Assembly (NCBI RefSeq): GCF_019659805.1
Contig: NZ_JAIFRO010000002.1
Span: 62,001 to 126,000 of the forward strand
DNA from: Bartonella raoultii
GTDB taxonomy: Bacteria; Pseudomonadota; Alphaproteobacteria; Rhizobiales; Rhizobiaceae
Direction: 5' to 3'
Length of the DNA stretch: 64,000 nt
Both the position numbers and the translations under genes were made by a program. Below, one piece after another: positions 40,197-53,280 of this stretch (positions within the stretch are counted from its first letter, which is position 1; every line of letters begins with the position of its first letter). The notes beneath the pieces were generated by a model. That model was not told where the DNA came from. It worked only from the letters and a program-made list of their open reading frames with translations, and made no database searches.

Positions 40197-41507
40197 TTAG
40201 GTTTTTATAGATCTAGCTATCTGTTTTTCATTTTTATTGCCAAAGAAATTGAGATAACGTTGTATTTCTTGCGGATCACCGATAGTTTTTTCAGGATTAT
40301 CAGAAAGTTTTACGGCAGGTCTACCATTGGCATGCGTTACTTTACAAACAAGGGAAAGCGCATCAAAAGATATCATTTCTTGGGGAGAACAGCCTGCAAA
40401 GTCATTTGTTAAATCTGTTCCCCAGCCAAATCCCATACGCACTTTCCCATGGAAATGGTGATAGGTTTTTTCAATGGTATTAACATCAAGTGCATCAGAA
40501 AAAATCAATAATTTCTCATGTGGATCTTTTCCTTTTTCTTTCCACCATTCTATAATACGTTCGCCACCTTCAATAGGTGGAGCACTATCGGGCCTGAAAC
40601 CCGTCCAATCAGCCACCCAATCTGGTGCGCTATGTAAGAATGCTTCTGTGCCAAAGGTATCAGGCAAGACAATGAGAAGATTTCCACCATAATAACGGTT
40701 CCAGTCTTGCAAGACTTTATAGGGTGCTCTACGTAAATCGTCATCGTTTTCGGCAAGAGCAGCAATGACCATAGGCAGTTCATGAGCATTGGTTCCAAGA
40801 GCTTCTAAATCTGTATCCATGGCAAGAAGAACATTGGAAGTCCCAGTAAAAGAATCACCAATGCCTTCTTTTAATGCTTCAACACACCAGCGCTGCCATA
40901 AAAAAGAATGACGGCGTCTTGTGCCAAAGTCAGATATTTTAATATCAGATAATTTTTTAAGGCGTTCCACTTTACTCCACATTTTTGCTTTAGCACGTGC
41001 ATAGAGTATATCAAGAGCAAAGCGATCTAATTTTTTCATAGCAGCACGTGAGCGTAATTCACTAATAATGGCAAGGACAGGAATTTCCCACATAGAGCTA
41101 TTAGCCCATGGACCATGGAAATGAAGAATATATTGACCATCTTTGCGGGTGAGTTCATATTCTGGTAATTGAAAATTCTCAAGCCAATGAAGAAAATCTG
41201 GTTCGAAAATTTGTTTACGTCCATAAAATGTATTACCAGCCAGCCAGATCATTTCCTTTTTTGTAAAGCGCAAACTGAGGGTGTGATCAAGTTGAGCACG
41301 CAACTCGCCTTCATCAATCTCATCGGCAAGACGTATTGTTTTGGTACGGTTTATAAGGGAAAAAGTAACATTGACATCAGGGTAAAGTCCCCAAATCATC
41401 TGCACCATAAGAAGTTTGTAAAAATCCGTATCGAGAAGTGAACGAATAATGGGATCAAGTTTCCAGGTATGGTTGTAAACACGTCTTGCAATATCTGGGT
41501 GATTCAT
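40197..41507 (-). CDS. pncB: Nicotinate phosphoribosyltransferase
   Basis: 436 residues. It joins nicotinate and PRPP in the salvage route to NAD. Motifs: [19 protein letters not shown] near the N-terminus, [53 protein letters not shown] and [16 protein letters not shown] start at 41507 with AAGGGAT just upstream; the frame is open to 41555. Salvage fits a host-dependent life, but other NAD genes are not in view. Confidence 0.96.
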   Translation of the reverse strand: MNHPDIARRVYNHTWKLDPIIRSLLDTDFYKLLMVQMIWGLYPDVNVTFSLINRTKTIRLADEIDEGELRAQLDHTLSLRFTKKEMIWLAGNTFYGRKQIFEPDFLHWLENFQLPEYELTRKDGQYILHFHGPWANSSMWEIPVLAIISELRSRAAMKKLDRFALDILYARAKAKMWSKVERLKKLSDIKISDFGTRRRHSFLWQRWCVEALKEGIGDSFTGTSNVLLAMDTDLEALGTNAHELPMVIAALAENDDDLRRAPYKVLQDWNRYYGGNLLIVLPDTFGTEAFLHSAPDWVADWTGFRPDSAPPIEGGERIIEWWKEKGKDPHEKLLIFSDALDVNTIEKTYHHFHGKVRMGFGWGTDLTNDFAGCSPQEMISFDALSLVCKVTHANGRPAVKLSDNPEKTIGDPQEIQRYLNFFGNKNEKQIARSIKT

Positions 41508-41741
41508 GATCCCTTTTCTTTCAGTTTTATAAAATTTAAAATGATTGTATAGCAAAATAAATCCATATAGGAACTATAACAACTCTAAGGTTTTGGGCAA
41601 GAATAAAAAACCTTTTATTGTTCTGCGTGTTTAAGATTTCAGTATCTGTATGATTTTATGGTGACTTGTTTTTTCTAGCTTTATTCCTGCATGAATATCG
41701 ACATATTTTTTACCATTAACACAGAGTATATTTTCATTTCC

Positions 41742-42893
41742 TCATTTCATTTTAATAGTATAAATAGCATTAGAATATTTTATTTTCGCTTCATATTGGG
41801 GACAAAAGGAAGGCAAATTGGGATATAAAAATAATTGGTTAGCTTGAAGATAAATTTCAAGAAGAGTTTTTATTGTAGTACGGTAAAACCAACCCGCTAA
41901 GCCTCGTATACCATGTCCAACCACCTTGTCTACAGTGCGGTTGAACGGCATAAATATCTACTGCCATGACATAAGATTCAACACGATAAGTTGTGGGGTT
42001 TTGTCCCTGTATAATTGGGTTAATCATAGAAAACAAAAGCGCAAGCGTTAAAAAAGAGACGGGAATTGCAATGCTTCTTATTTTTGAACAACAGAAATAT
42101 CGTATCCATTTGATAAATAAAGGTGGGGTATAATTATAGGCTTTTTCAAAATTATAACGTCCATCATTGATAAGATACTACTCAACAGAGGATTAGTTGT
42201 AATGATCAGTCTCTTTAGGGGTTGCATTTGCCATTTCTGTAGCTTTGCATGCAACTTCTAATTCATTTTTTTCGATTACTTGTCGATAGATATTACGTGA
42301 TTGAGAATCAATTTTGGAAAAATCACTTTTTGCACGTAAGATAGTATCGACAGAACTGACAGTTTTAAACCATGCTGTCCAATCAATATCATCTACAGCC
42401 TTAAGAGCAATGTATAATATTATCCGTGGTCACATCATCTGCTGCTTGGCGTGTATGTTCATCAGCTGTTGCAATTTCTAGACCACTGCCTTGGCTTTTT
42501 AATTGTTTTTCAAGTCAGTTTAATGCTGTTGTTGAATCGATAGATGCACAGCATAAACGATAGAATAAATATGCTGAAAAAGTTGAATCAATAGTGAAGG
42601 GTTCGTATCGTGCAAAAAGAGAGTGTAATTTTGTTTCATTTTCTGCAAGGAAAATTTTATGAGCAAGATGATGCATATACCGTACTTTTTCAAGATGTAC
42701 TGAAAGACGACGAATATTTTCAATAAAGAAGCATTTATAGAACAGAAGATGGTGCTCATAACGCACCGATTTTAAAAGCACATACTTTTTGAAATTCATT
42801 GATAATGGCAGTGAGTGTGCTTCTATTTGTATGTGCAATATAAAGCCAAGCTAAAACAAAATACGTGGTATATCTGCTTTTCGTTGATAAAGG
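41742..42893 (-). pseudogene. ndvB: Remnant of cyclic beta-1,2-glucan synthase (ndvB/chvB/cgs)
   Basis: Read on the minus strand from high to low coordinates, several frames give pieces I recognise from NdvB/Cgs, a membrane protein of about 2,800 residues. FVLAWLYIAHTNRSTLTA to KIGAL-stop-APSS lies at 42893-42750. FFIENIRRLSVHLEKVR, then AYLFYRL, then ALN-stop-LEKQLKSQG and DEHTRQAADDVTTDNII lie at about 42730-42401. DDIDWTAWFKTVSSVDTILR, SQSRNIYRQVIEK and YLINDGRYNFEKAYNYTPP follow in a third frame to about 42050. The same frame then jumps to the C-terminal end (MINPI, TYRVESYVMAVDIYAVQPH, GGWTWYT), and a last frameshift gives AGWFYRTTIKTLLEIYL to the end at 41742. Trp codons have become TGA at 42756-42758 and 42515-42517. 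About 2,000 residues of the middle are gone. A weak extension may reach 43010. Confidence 0.72.
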
Positions 42894-43379
42894 GGGAGTT
42901 GTTTTATGAAGGAGTGAGATAAGCTGTGCTATAACTGTTGTATGGTTTTATCGTTGTGAATAGCCATATCACTGGTATGAAAGGCACGAAGGATAAGCTT
43001 AGCATTTTCGTTTAATCTTCTGTAAAAATTATTTTCTCCTTTATATTTAGGAAGGAAGATTTATTTTTGAGAGGCTATCTCATAACCCAATTTATAAAGA
43101 TCTTCCTGTAGCTTATAAATTGAACGCATTGGAAAATCAGTTTTATTGAGATGATGATTTCCTATTCGCTTTGAAAAAAAATACGTTATGAAAGATATTG
43201 TGAATGCCATAATATTTTATACGATTCAAAGTATGTCACTTTTTCTCTTTGAGAGAGTATGAGTATTTTATTATAATCATTAATATGAACAGTTTATAAA
43301 AAATAACAAATTTTTTGTTTTACTGTAAGAATAGTTGCAATTTTTGATGAGACAATAGAAAAAGCAAGTATATAACGTC
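42894..43379. other. Decayed region between the ndvB remnant and rpsA
   Basis: About 490 bases with no supported gene. A short minus-strand frame (MRSIYKLQEDLYKLGYEIAS) lies near 43080-43150 and is not recognised. Very AT-rich near 43200-43350. Confidence 0.4.
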
Positions 43380-43418
43380 CTTTAAAACAAAAAAGGTCGC
43401 TCGAATATGAGCGACCTT
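43380..43418 (-). terminator. Terminator of rpsA
   Basis: On the minus strand AAGGTCGCTC, loop ATATTC, GAGCGACCTT, then TTTTGTTTTAAA. A perfect 10-bp stem with a T-tract, about 30 bases after the rpsA stop. Confidence 0.88.
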
Positions 43419-43448
43419 CTATGAAACAATTGTTGTAACAAGAGTATA

Positions 43449-45149
43449 TTAATCTTGTTCTTGCTTTTTCAAAGCTGCGCCGAGAATATCACCAAGAGAA
43501 GCACCTGAATCTGTAGAACCATACTGTGCAACAGCTTCTTTTTCTTCTGCGATTTCTAAGGCTTTGATAGACACTGAAATTTTACGTGTTTTCTTGTCAA
43601 ATGCTGTGATACGGGCATCAACTTTTTGACCAATTGCAAAACGTTCAGGACGCTGCTCATCACGATCACGCGCAAGATCAGCACGACGAATGGTTGTTTC
43701 AAGATTATGATCAATTAATTTCACATCAATGTCATTATCATTCACAGCAGTTACTTCACATGTTACGACAGCGCCTTTACGAAGCTCACCTGAAGCTGCT
43801 GCTTCTCCAACTTTATCACTGGAAAGTTGCTTAATCCCAAGAGAGATACGCTCTTTTTCAACATCAACATCAAGAACTATGGCTTTAACAATATCTCCTT
43901 TATTATAAGTATCAATGACTTGTTCACCAGGACGATTCCAATCAAGATCAGAAAGATGGACCATACCGTCTACATCGCCTTCAAGTCCAATAAAGAGACC
44001 AAATTCCGTTTTATTTTTGACTTCTCCTTCAATTTGTGAATTGACAGGATATTTATTGGCAAAAGCAATCCATGGGTTTTCAAATGTCTGCTTTAAGCCA
44101 AGAGAGATCCGTCGTTTAGAAGGATCAATTTCAAGAACAACCACTTCCACTTCTTGTGATGTAGATAAAATTTTTCCTGGATGAACATTTTTCTTTGTCC
44201 AACTCATTTCAGAAACGTGGATAAGTCCTTCGATTCCTGGTTCAATTTCCACAAAACCACCGTAATCAGTAATGTTGGTAACAGCTCCAGTAATTTTTTT
44301 ACCTATTGGATATTTAGCACTAATGCTTTCCCAAGGGTCATTTTCAAGTTGCTTCATTCCAAGAGAGATACGGTGTGTATCTTGATTAATGCGAATAATT
44401 TGTACTTTAATCGGTTGACCAATTGTAAGGATTTCAGATGGATGGTTAACACGCCGCCAAGCAATATCTGTAACGTGTAAGAGACCATCAATTCCACCAA
44501 GATCAACAAAGGCGCCATAATCCGTAATATTTTTAACAACACCCTCAACAATTTGGTTTTCTTCAAGATTTTGAACAATTTCTGAACGTTGTTCAGCACG
44601 ACTTTCTTCTAATACAGTACGACGAGAGACAACAATATTGCCACGACGGCGATCCATTTTTAGAATTTCAAAGGATTGTGCGTTATGCATAAGAGGTGAA
44701 ACATCACGAATAGGACGAATATCGACTTGGCTGCGAGGTAAGAAAGCGACAGCGCCATCGAGATCAACTGTAAATCCTCCTTTTACTTGGCTGAAGATAA
44801 TCCCATCAACACGTGCACCTGCATTAAATTTTTCCTCCAAACGGATCCAACTTTCTTCACGGCGTGCTTTTTCACGCGATAGAACGGCTTCACCCATCGC
44901 ATTTTCAATGCGCTCGATATAAACTTCAACTTCATCACCAGCTCGCAAGGAACCGTCTTTTCCTTTTGCTCCAAATTCTTTGAGTGGAATACGTCCTTCG
45001 ACTTTTAGTCCAGCATCAATAATAGCCATGTCTTTTTCGATTGCAATGACACGACCTTTAACAACGGATCCTTCATTAAGATCATTTGTTTGGAAGGATT
45101 CTGCCAAAAGGGCTTCGAAATCCGCTGTTGTGGGATTGTATTGTGACAT
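43449..45149 (-). CDS. rpsA: 30S ribosomal protein S1
   Basis: 566 residues with six S1 (OB-fold) repeats. Repeats start near VVKGRVIAIEKDMAIIDAGL, RVDGIIFSQVKGGFTVDL, IVEGVVKNITDYGAFVDLGG, KITGAVTNITDYGGFVEIEP, QIEGEVKNKTEFGLFIGLEG and AVVTCEVTAVNDNDIDVKLI. S1 brings mRNA to the 30S subunit, mainly those with weak Shine-Dalgarno sites, which are common in this window. It follows cmk, with two leader hairpins in between. Confidence 0.98.
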   Translation of the reverse strand: MSQYNPTTADFEALLAESFQTNDLNEGSVVKGRVIAIEKDMAIIDAGLKVEGRIPLKEFGAKGKDGSLRAGDEVEVYIERIENAMGEAVLSREKARREESWIRLEEKFNAGARVDGIIFSQVKGGFTVDLDGAVAFLPRSQVDIRPIRDVSPLMHNAQSFEILKMDRRRGNIVVSRRTVLEESRAEQRSEIVQNLEENQIVEGVVKNITDYGAFVDLGGIDGLLHVTDIAWRRVNHPSEILTIGQPIKVQIIRINQDTHRISLGMKQLENDPWESISAKYPIGKKITGAVTNITDYGGFVEIEPGIEGLIHVSEMSWTKKNVHPGKILSTSQEVEVVVLEIDPSKRRISLGLKQTFENPWIAFANKYPVNSQIEGEVKNKTEFGLFIGLEGDVDGMVHLSDLDWNRPGEQVIDTYNKGDIVKAIVLDVDVEKERISLGIKQLSSDKVGEAAASGELRKGAVVTCEVTAVNDNDIDVKLIDHNLETTIRRADLARDRDEQRPERFAIGQKVDARITAFDKKTRKISVSIKALEIAEEKEAVAQYGSTDSGASLGDILGAALKKQEQD

Positions 45150-45164
45150 AAGAACTCCTAATAC

Positions 45165-45247
45165 ATACCTTATATGATAAAAGGTATTAGCGCTAGGTTA
45201 GTGTTAACTTTGGGCAACTTCCTGCCTTTTTCCTTGAATACAGGAAG
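45165..45247 (-). promoter_or_regulatory. Leader hairpins of rpsA
   Basis: Two perfect 7-bp inverted repeats lie in the cmk-rpsA gap: CTTCCTG/CAGGAAG (45218-45247, 16-base loop) and ATACCTT/AAGGTAT (45165-45187, 9-base loop). The second ends 8 bases before the rpsA Shine-Dalgarno (TAGGAG). S1 represses its own translation in E. coli through leader hairpins; the same role here is inference. Confidence 0.4.
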
Positions 45248-45284
45248 AAAAATTAGCGCATGGCCGGAAATCACCTTCACGATT

Positions 45285-47275
<1,991 letters not shown>

Positions 47276-47433
47276 TTACGAAATTAAATGTCTTTTAGCA
47301 CATGCTGTAAAAGCCGTCATGAGGAAATCTGCGCAGAACGATGTATTTATCTTTGACAAAGACATTATTTTTCGATTAAGCACCATAAAATTTATTTTTT
47401 AATGGAATGATAGTAATCAAAGGGGCATGGTCC

Positions 47434-47817
47434 ATGGCAAAACAAGAACTTGGAACGAAGCGTATTGATCCGGAAACGGGAAAGAAGTTTTATGATCTTA
47501 ATCGCGACCCTATTGTGTCGCCTTATACAGGAATTTCTTATCCGCGTTCTTACTTTGAGGTTGCGGCAGCTGAAGCAAATAATGAAGAAGAAATTGATAC
47601 TGAAGAGCTTGATACAGCACTTGAAAAATCTGCTTTTATGCTTCTTGAAGATGATGATGACGATTCTAAGGATGATGATGATCTGCCTGATTTGGAAGAT
47701 AGTGATGTGGATCTTGGTGATGATGATGACACGTTTTTATCTCATGATGAAGACGATGAGGATGATGACGTTACCGATATTCTTGGAAGTGGTGTTTCTA
47801 ATGATGATGATGTTTAA
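47434..47817 (+). CDS. TIGR02300-family protein with acidic tail
   Basis: 127 residues. The first 45 residues (KQELGTKRIDPETGKKFYDL, NRDPIVSPYTGISYP) are conserved across Hyphomicrobiales under TIGR02300; function unknown. The C-terminal half is an Asp/Glu-rich disordered tail with runs of Asp (DDDDDSKDDDD), encoded by repeated GAT triplets. I start at 47434; the frame is open to 47407. It lies between aroA (divergent) and tRNA-Ala. Confidence 0.88.
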   Translation: MAKQELGTKRIDPETGKKFYDLNRDPIVSPYTGISYPRSYFEVAAAEANNEEEIDTEELDTALEKSAFMLLEDDDDDSKDDDDLPDLEDSDVDLGDDDDTFLSHDEDDEDDDVTDILGSGVSNDDDV

Positions 47818-47940
47818 AAGCTGTAAAAGAAGTATTCTTTTATTAAATATAAATTCTTCTTGATATTCAGATTTTCTCGTCCTAAAAATCCACTTAAGGC
47901 TATTGATTTGTCCTTTTAGGAAAAAGAAGGTCTTTGAATA

Positions 47941-48016
<76 letters not shown>

Positions 48017-48116
48017 AAAAATAAAAATATTTTTTAAAAAGTACTCAAATCCTATTAGAATAAATAGTTACTATTAAATGTAATGGATATAAAGCTTCAA
48101 ATTTTGTGTTTCAAAT

Positions 48117-48138
48117 GCCTCAGCATGAGGCTTTTTTT
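48117..48138 (+). terminator. Terminator after tRNA-Ala
   Basis: GCCTC, loop AGCAT, GAGGC, then seven T. About 100 bases after the tRNA and 80 before ilvD. Confidence 0.72.
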
Positions 48139-48219
48139 ATTTCTTGTGTGAAAGCTCTTGTTTTTAAGCAAAGATTGCAGCACAAAAGAACAAATGGAAT
48201 TATTTGAGGGGAAAAAATA

Positions 48220-50058
48220 ATGCCTTCTTACCGTTCAAGAATATCAACGCATGGGCGCAATATGGCAGGAGCCCGTGGCCTTTGGCGTGCAACAGGGATG
48301 AAAGATACTGATTTTGATAAGCCCATTATTGCGATTGCAAATTCTTTTACACAATTTGTACCAGGACATGTTCACTTAAAAGATCTAGGGCAATTGGTTG
48401 CAAAACAAATAGCAGTGGCTGGCGGTGTTGCGAAGGAGTTTAATACCATTGCGGTAGATGATGGAATTGCTATGGGGCATGATGGAATGCTTTATTCTTT
48501 GCCTTCACGTGAAATTATTGCTGATTCTGTTGAATATATGGTCAATGCCCATTGTGCTGATGCACTCGTTTGTATTTCCAATTGTGACAAAATTACGCCT
48601 GGCATGTTAATGGCTGCTTTGCGCTTGAATATTCCTACAATTTTTGTTTCAGGCGGCCCTATGGAAGCAGGAAAAATTAAATGGAAAGGCCAAGATCTTA
48701 CTGTTGATTTGGTTGATGCTATGGTTGCTGCTGCTTCTGAACATAATTCAGAAGAAGAAGTTGCTGAAATGGAGCGGGTTGCTTGTCCAACATGTGGTTC
48801 TTGTTCAGGAATGTTTACTGCAAATTCAATGAATTGTTTAACTGAGGCATTGGGGCTTTCTCTTCCTGGAAATGGATCAGTGCTCGCAACACATGCAGAT
48901 CGTCAAATGCTTTTTGAAGAAGCTGGACGACAGATTGTCGCATTAGCTAAACGCTATTATGAAAAAAATGATAAGACAGTTTTACCGCGTTCTATTGCAT
49001 CCCGCAAGGCTTTTGAAAATGCAATGACCGTTGATATTGCCATGGGGGGATCAACCAATACAGTGCTTCATCTGTTAGCAGCAGCACAAGAAGGTGAGGT
49101 AGATTTTACCATGTCGGATATTGATCATCTTTCACGTCGTGTTCCTGTTTTATGTAAGGTTGCACCTGCTGTTGCGAATGTGCATATGGAAGATGTGCAT
49201 CGCGCTGGTGGCATTATGGGTCTTTTAGGGGAGCTTGCTGCTGCTGAGCTCATTGATACATCCGTTTATACAGTTCATGCAAAGACAATGAAAGAAGCTC
49301 TTTATCATTGGGATATAAAACAAACCAAAGAACCAAATATTCATGAATTTTATCGTGCAGCTCCAGGCGGGATTCCAACACAAATAGCTTTTAGCCAGAG
49401 ATGTCGTTATGATACTCTTGATCTTGATCGTGAAAAAGGTGTGATCCGTGAGAAAAAATATGCCTATTCGCAAGATGGGGGATTGGCAGTTCTGTACGGA
49501 AATCTTGCAAAAGATGGCTGTATTGTAAAAACAGCAGGTGTTGATCAATCAATTTTAACTTTTAAAGGTCCAGCAAGAATTTTTGAAAGCCAAGATGCTG
49601 CTGTTTCAGCGATTTTAACCAATAAAATTCAATCAGGTGATATTGTTTTAATTCGTTATGAAGGTCCACGTGGTGGTCCTGGCATGCAGGAAATGCTTTA
49701 TCCAACGAGTTATCTCAAATCTAAAGGGTTAGGAAAAGCTTGTGCACTTATAACAGATGGCCGTTTTTCAGGGGGAACTTCAGGGCTTTCTATAGGGCAT
49801 ATTTCACCAGAGGCTGCTGAAGGAGGAGAAATTGCTTTGGTAGAAGAAGGTGATATCATAGAGATTAATATTCCTAACCGTACAATTCATATGTTGGTTG
49901 ATGATGTTGAAATAATGCATCGTCGTACGCAAATGGAAGCAAAAGGAAAACAAGCTTGGCAACCGGTAGAAGAGCGTAAGCGTAAAGTTTCAAAAGCTCT
50001 CAAAGCCTATGCTGCTATGACAACTTCTGCTGCAAAAGGAGCAGTTCGTCATGTTTGA
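48220..50058 (+). CDS. ilvD: Dihydroxy-acid dehydratase
   Basis: 612 residues. It dehydrates dihydroxy-isovalerate and dihydroxy-methylvalerate in valine, isoleucine and pantothenate-precursor synthesis. Iron-sulfur Cys motifs: [12 protein letters not shown] (about 118-122) and [18 protein letters not shown] (about 190-207); [20 protein letters not shown] near the C-terminus is also typical. GAGGGG lies about 8 bases before the ATG. No other ilv gene is in the window. Confidence 0.98.
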   Translation: MPSYRSRISTHGRNMAGARGLWRATGMKDTDFDKPIIAIANSFTQFVPGHVHLKDLGQLVAKQIAVAGGVAKEFNTIAVDDGIAMGHDGMLYSLPSREIIADSVEYMVNAHCADALVCISNCDKITPGMLMAALRLNIPTIFVSGGPMEAGKIKWKGQDLTVDLVDAMVAAASEHNSEEEVAEMERVACPTCGSCSGMFTANSMNCLTEALGLSLPGNGSVLATHADRQMLFEEAGRQIVALAKRYYEKNDKTVLPRSIASRKAFENAMTVDIAMGGSTNTVLHLLAAAQEGEVDFTMSDIDHLSRRVPVLCKVAPAVANVHMEDVHRAGGIMGLLGELAAAELIDTSVYTVHAKTMKEALYHWDIKQTKEPNIHEFYRAAPGGIPTQIAFSQRCRYDTLDLDREKGVIREKKYAYSQDGGLAVLYGNLAKDGCIVKTAGVDQSILTFKGPARIFESQDAAVSAILTNKIQSGDIVLIRYEGPRGGPGMQEMLYPTSYLKSKGLGKACALITDGRFSGGTSGLSIGHISPEAAEGGEIALVEEGDIIEINIPNRTIHMLVDDVEIMHRRTQMEAKGKQAWQPVEERKRKVSKALKAYAAMTTSAAKGAVRHV

Positions 50059-50330
50059 TGATAATACAAATTTATTTTCTTTAAAAGAAACACATTTTTG
50101 AGAGATTTTTGATGTCTTTTATATAATTTGGAAGCAAGATATTCTCTCGGCTGAAAAGAAGAATATCAATTATTGCAAATAACGCTTGAAGAAGGGCAGA
50201 GGATTTTGTTCTTTGTTGTATGAGTGCTCAATTTATCGGGCACAACATGCTTTTTTATGAAGCGCAAAATGCATTTAGGGAAAAGCAATACTCTATGCTA
50301 AAGGTTATCGCTAAAAAAGCACTGTATTTT
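50059..50330. other. Spacer between ilvD and mutS, nothing seen
   Basis: About 270 bases between convergent genes without a clear gene or strong hairpin. Confidence 0.5.
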
Positions 50331-53078
50331 TTATTTGTCTAGAGAGGCATTATTTTTTTCAAGTTTTTTGAGATGATAAAGTGCATCTAAAGCTTGTTTA
50401 GGAGACAGTTCATCAGGATGAATATCTTTTAAAGCTTCATGAAGTATACATGGTTTATTTATTTCTTCATTTTTAGAAGATGTTTCTTTAAGGGAAAAAA
50501 GCGGTAAATCATCGATGAGCTTATGTCCTTTTCCGGCCATTTCACCTTGTTCTAATTGGTGTAAAACATCTGTAGCGCGGCTAATAACTGCTGAAGGTAG
50601 TCCAGCAAGCTTTGCAACTTGTACACCATAGGATCTATCAGCAGCTCCAGGTGTAACTTCATGAAGAAAAACCACATCACCATTCCAGTTTTTAACTTTC
50701 ATTGTCACATTGTGGAGGCGTTCTAATTTTTCAGTGAGTGCTGTCATTTCATGAAAATGCGTAGCAAGAATAGCACGACAGTGGTTAACTTCATGAAGAT
50801 ATTCAACGGTTGCCCAAGCAATAGAAAGGCCATCAAAGGTTGAAGTTCCTCGTCCAATTTCATCAAGAATAACAAGAGAGTGACTGCTGGCGTGATTAAG
50901 GATCGTTGCGGTTTCAACCATTTCCATCATAAAGGTTGAGCGTCCCCGTGCAAGATCATCAGAAGCACCAACACGACTAAATAAACGGTCAACAACACCA
51001 ATATGTGCGGAAGTTGCTGGAACAAAGGATCCCATTTGCGCCATAATAGCAATAAGAGCATTTTGTCGTAAAAAAGTTGATTTTCCTCCCATATTAGGAC
51101 CTGTGAGAAGCCAGATTGCTGCATATTGGTGATTTTCTTGCACAGAAAGATTGCAGTTATTGGCAACAAAGGGTTCTGCTGCCTGTTTTCGTAATGCTTG
51201 CTCTACGACAGGATGGCGTCCTGCGGTAATTTCGAAGGTTAAGGAATGATCAACTTGGGGACGACAATACCCTTGTTCCTCAGCCAAATGTGCTAAAGCA
51301 ACAGATACATCTAAAATGGCAAGTGCTTCAGAGGCTTTACGGATAAAGTCAACCTGTTGGGTAATTTCATTTACAAGAGTATCAAAGATTTCTAATTCAA
51401 GCATAATGGCGTGGTTGGCTGCATGCGCAATACGGCTTTCAAGATCAGCAAGTTCTGTTGTGGTAAAACGCATAGCATTTGCCATTGTCTGTCGATGAAT
51501 AAAACGTGCTTTTGCTTGCGGACTATTTGTAAGAGCTGATGCTTGTGTACTCGTAACTTCAATAAAATAGCCTAGAATATTATTATGCTTGATTTTAAGA
51601 TTTTTAATATCTGTTTCTTGGGCGTATTGTGTTTGAAGCTCTGCAATGATACGGCGAGATTCATCGCGTAAAGCACGCATTTCATCTAACTCTTCATGGT
51701 AATGAGGGCGAATAAAACCACCATCACGCTTAAGTAATGGGAGATCATCGGCTAATGCTTTTTCTAAATGAAAATGTAAAGCTGTTGGTAAATTTGAGAA
51801 AATTTGTTGTACATCGTTTATTTCTTGAGGAAGCAGCTCCTTATCAAAAAGCTGGTGGAGCTCTTGAACAATTTCAAAGCCACGCTGAATGGCAGCCATA
51901 TCACGGGGTCCTCCTCGACCAAGAGCCAAACGTGAAACGGCACGAGGCATATCTGGCCCTCCTTTTAAAATGAGCTTTGTGGCTTCTGCAAGGGATGTAT
52001 TGCGCAGAAAAAAAGCAATAGAATCTAAACGTTGGTCAATAGCTGAAGGGGTTGTAAGAGGAGCAATAAGGCGGTCAACGAGAAGACGTGAACCTCCTCC
52101 TGTTACAGTACGATCAATAGCTTTTAGTAAACTTCCATCACGTTGACCTGATGTGGTTCGAACAAGCTCAAGGCTTAATCTTGTTGCTGCATCAATGAAA
52201 AGGGTTGCACTTTCATTTTGGCGTTCAGGGCGCATGAGAGGGGGGCGATGCGTAATTTGTGTTTTTTCGATATAACGTATAGCAGCAGCGATTGCTGAGA
52301 GTTCGGGGCGTGAATAATCGGCAACACCTTCAAGGGTGGAGAGTTTAAAATAATTGCAAATATCACGTTCAGCAGTGATTGAGTCAAACAAATTAGCAGG
52401 CTGAGGTGAAACAATACGATCAAGAACATTAAAAAGTGCTTTGTGGGATTTATCGTGGAAAAAAGAATCAGCAACAATGATTTCTTGCGGATCTACACGC
52501 ATAATATCTGCTAAAAGCTTTTCATGGTGGCTTTCTGTGACGCGAAATATGCCTGTTGAGATATCAATCCATGAAAGAGCAAATTCTTCTGTATCACTTG
52601 TTTTGATGCGGGCAAGTGTCATAAGATAATTTGCACGCGTTGGATCAAGAAGCTTTTCTTCTGTTATAGTTCCAGGTGTTACAAGGCGGATAACATCACG
52701 CCGGACGACGGATTTTGACCCACGTTTTTTAGCTTCTGCGGGATCTTCTGTTTGTTCACAAACAGCAACACGATAACCACAAGCGATTAATTTTTGCAAG
52801 TAATCATCTGCAGCATGAACAGGAACACCACACATAGGAATATCCTGCCCTAAATGTTTGCCACGTGTTGTGAGTGTGATTCCTAAAGCTTGAGCAGCTT
52901 CAATTGCATCATTAAAAAAGAGTTCATAGAAGTCACCCATTCGGTAAAAAAGTAAGGAATCGTTATTAACGGCTTTGATTTCTATATATTGCTCCATCAT
53001 AGGGGTGAGGCGTTCTTGTTGGGGAGCAGATGCGGGTGTAGATTGTAAATTATCTTTACGTTCGATTTTCTTATCCAT
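50331..53078 (-). CDS. mutS: DNA mismatch repair protein MutS
   Basis: 915 residues. The mismatch-wedging motif is in [10 protein letters not shown] (about 46-55). The connector, core and clamp domains follow, and the ATPase carries Walker [12 protein letters not shown] (about 660), [19 protein letters not shown] and [11 protein letters not shown]-terminal helices complete the dimer region. mutL is not in the window. It is divergent from maeB. Confidence 0.98.
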   Translation of the reverse strand: MDKKIERKDNLQSTPASAPQQERLTPMMEQYIEIKAVNNDSLLFYRMGDFYELFFNDAIEAAQALGITLTTRGKHLGQDIPMCGVPVHAADDYLQKLIACGYRVAVCEQTEDPAEAKKRGSKSVVRRDVIRLVTPGTITEEKLLDPTRANYLMTLARIKTSDTEEFALSWIDISTGIFRVTESHHEKLLADIMRVDPQEIIVADSFFHDKSHKALFNVLDRIVSPQPANLFDSITAERDICNYFKLSTLEGVADYSRPELSAIAAAIRYIEKTQITHRPPLMRPERQNESATLFIDAATRLSLELVRTTSGQRDGSLLKAIDRTVTGGGSRLLVDRLIAPLTTPSAIDQRLDSIAFFLRNTSLAEATKLILKGGPDMPRAVSRLALGRGGPRDMAAIQRGFEIVQELHQLFDKELLPQEINDVQQIFSNLPTALHFHLEKALADDLPLLKRDGGFIRPHYHEELDEMRALRDESRRIIAELQTQYAQETDIKNLKIKHNNILGYFIEVTSTQASALTNSPQAKARFIHRQTMANAMRFTTTELADLESRIAHAANHAIMLELEIFDTLVNEITQQVDFIRKASEALAILDVSVALAHLAEEQGYCRPQVDHSLTFEITAGRHPVVEQALRKQAAEPFVANNCNLSVQENHQYAAIWLLTGPNMGGKSTFLRQNALIAIMAQMGSFVPATSAHIGVVDRLFSRVGASDDLARGRSTFMMEMVETATILNHASSHSLVILDEIGRGTSTFDGLSIAWATVEYLHEVNHCRAILATHFHEMTALTEKLERLHNVTMKVKNWNGDVVFLHEVTPGAADRSYGVQVAKLAGLPSAVISRATDVLHQLEQGEMAGKGHKLIDDLPLFSLKETSSKNEEINKPCILHEALKDIHPDELSPKQALDALYHLKKLEKNNASLDK

Positions 53079-53280
53079 TTGTACTTGCGTGTTTCCTTCA
53101 AGTGAGGCTTTTATATTTTTTACTTCAATATTTGTCTTTATTATCTCTTAATTGAAAGGCATAATCAGATCTGTTAAAGCAAGAATAACGATTTCTAATA
53201 TATGAATCAAATTTTAAAATTGGATAATGGTATACATTACCAAAAAGGATTTACACTGTTTTTGGAGAAAGTGAAGTAAG

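Noticed and set aside
41742-41951. 69-codon minus-strand frame as a gene
   Set aside because: It is the C-terminal end of NdvB in a shifted frame, not an independent protein.
42515-42838. 107-codon minus-strand frame as a gene
   Set aside because: Its sequence matches an internal NdvB segment that continues past its stop; the ATG has no ribosome binding site. It is part of the pseudogene.
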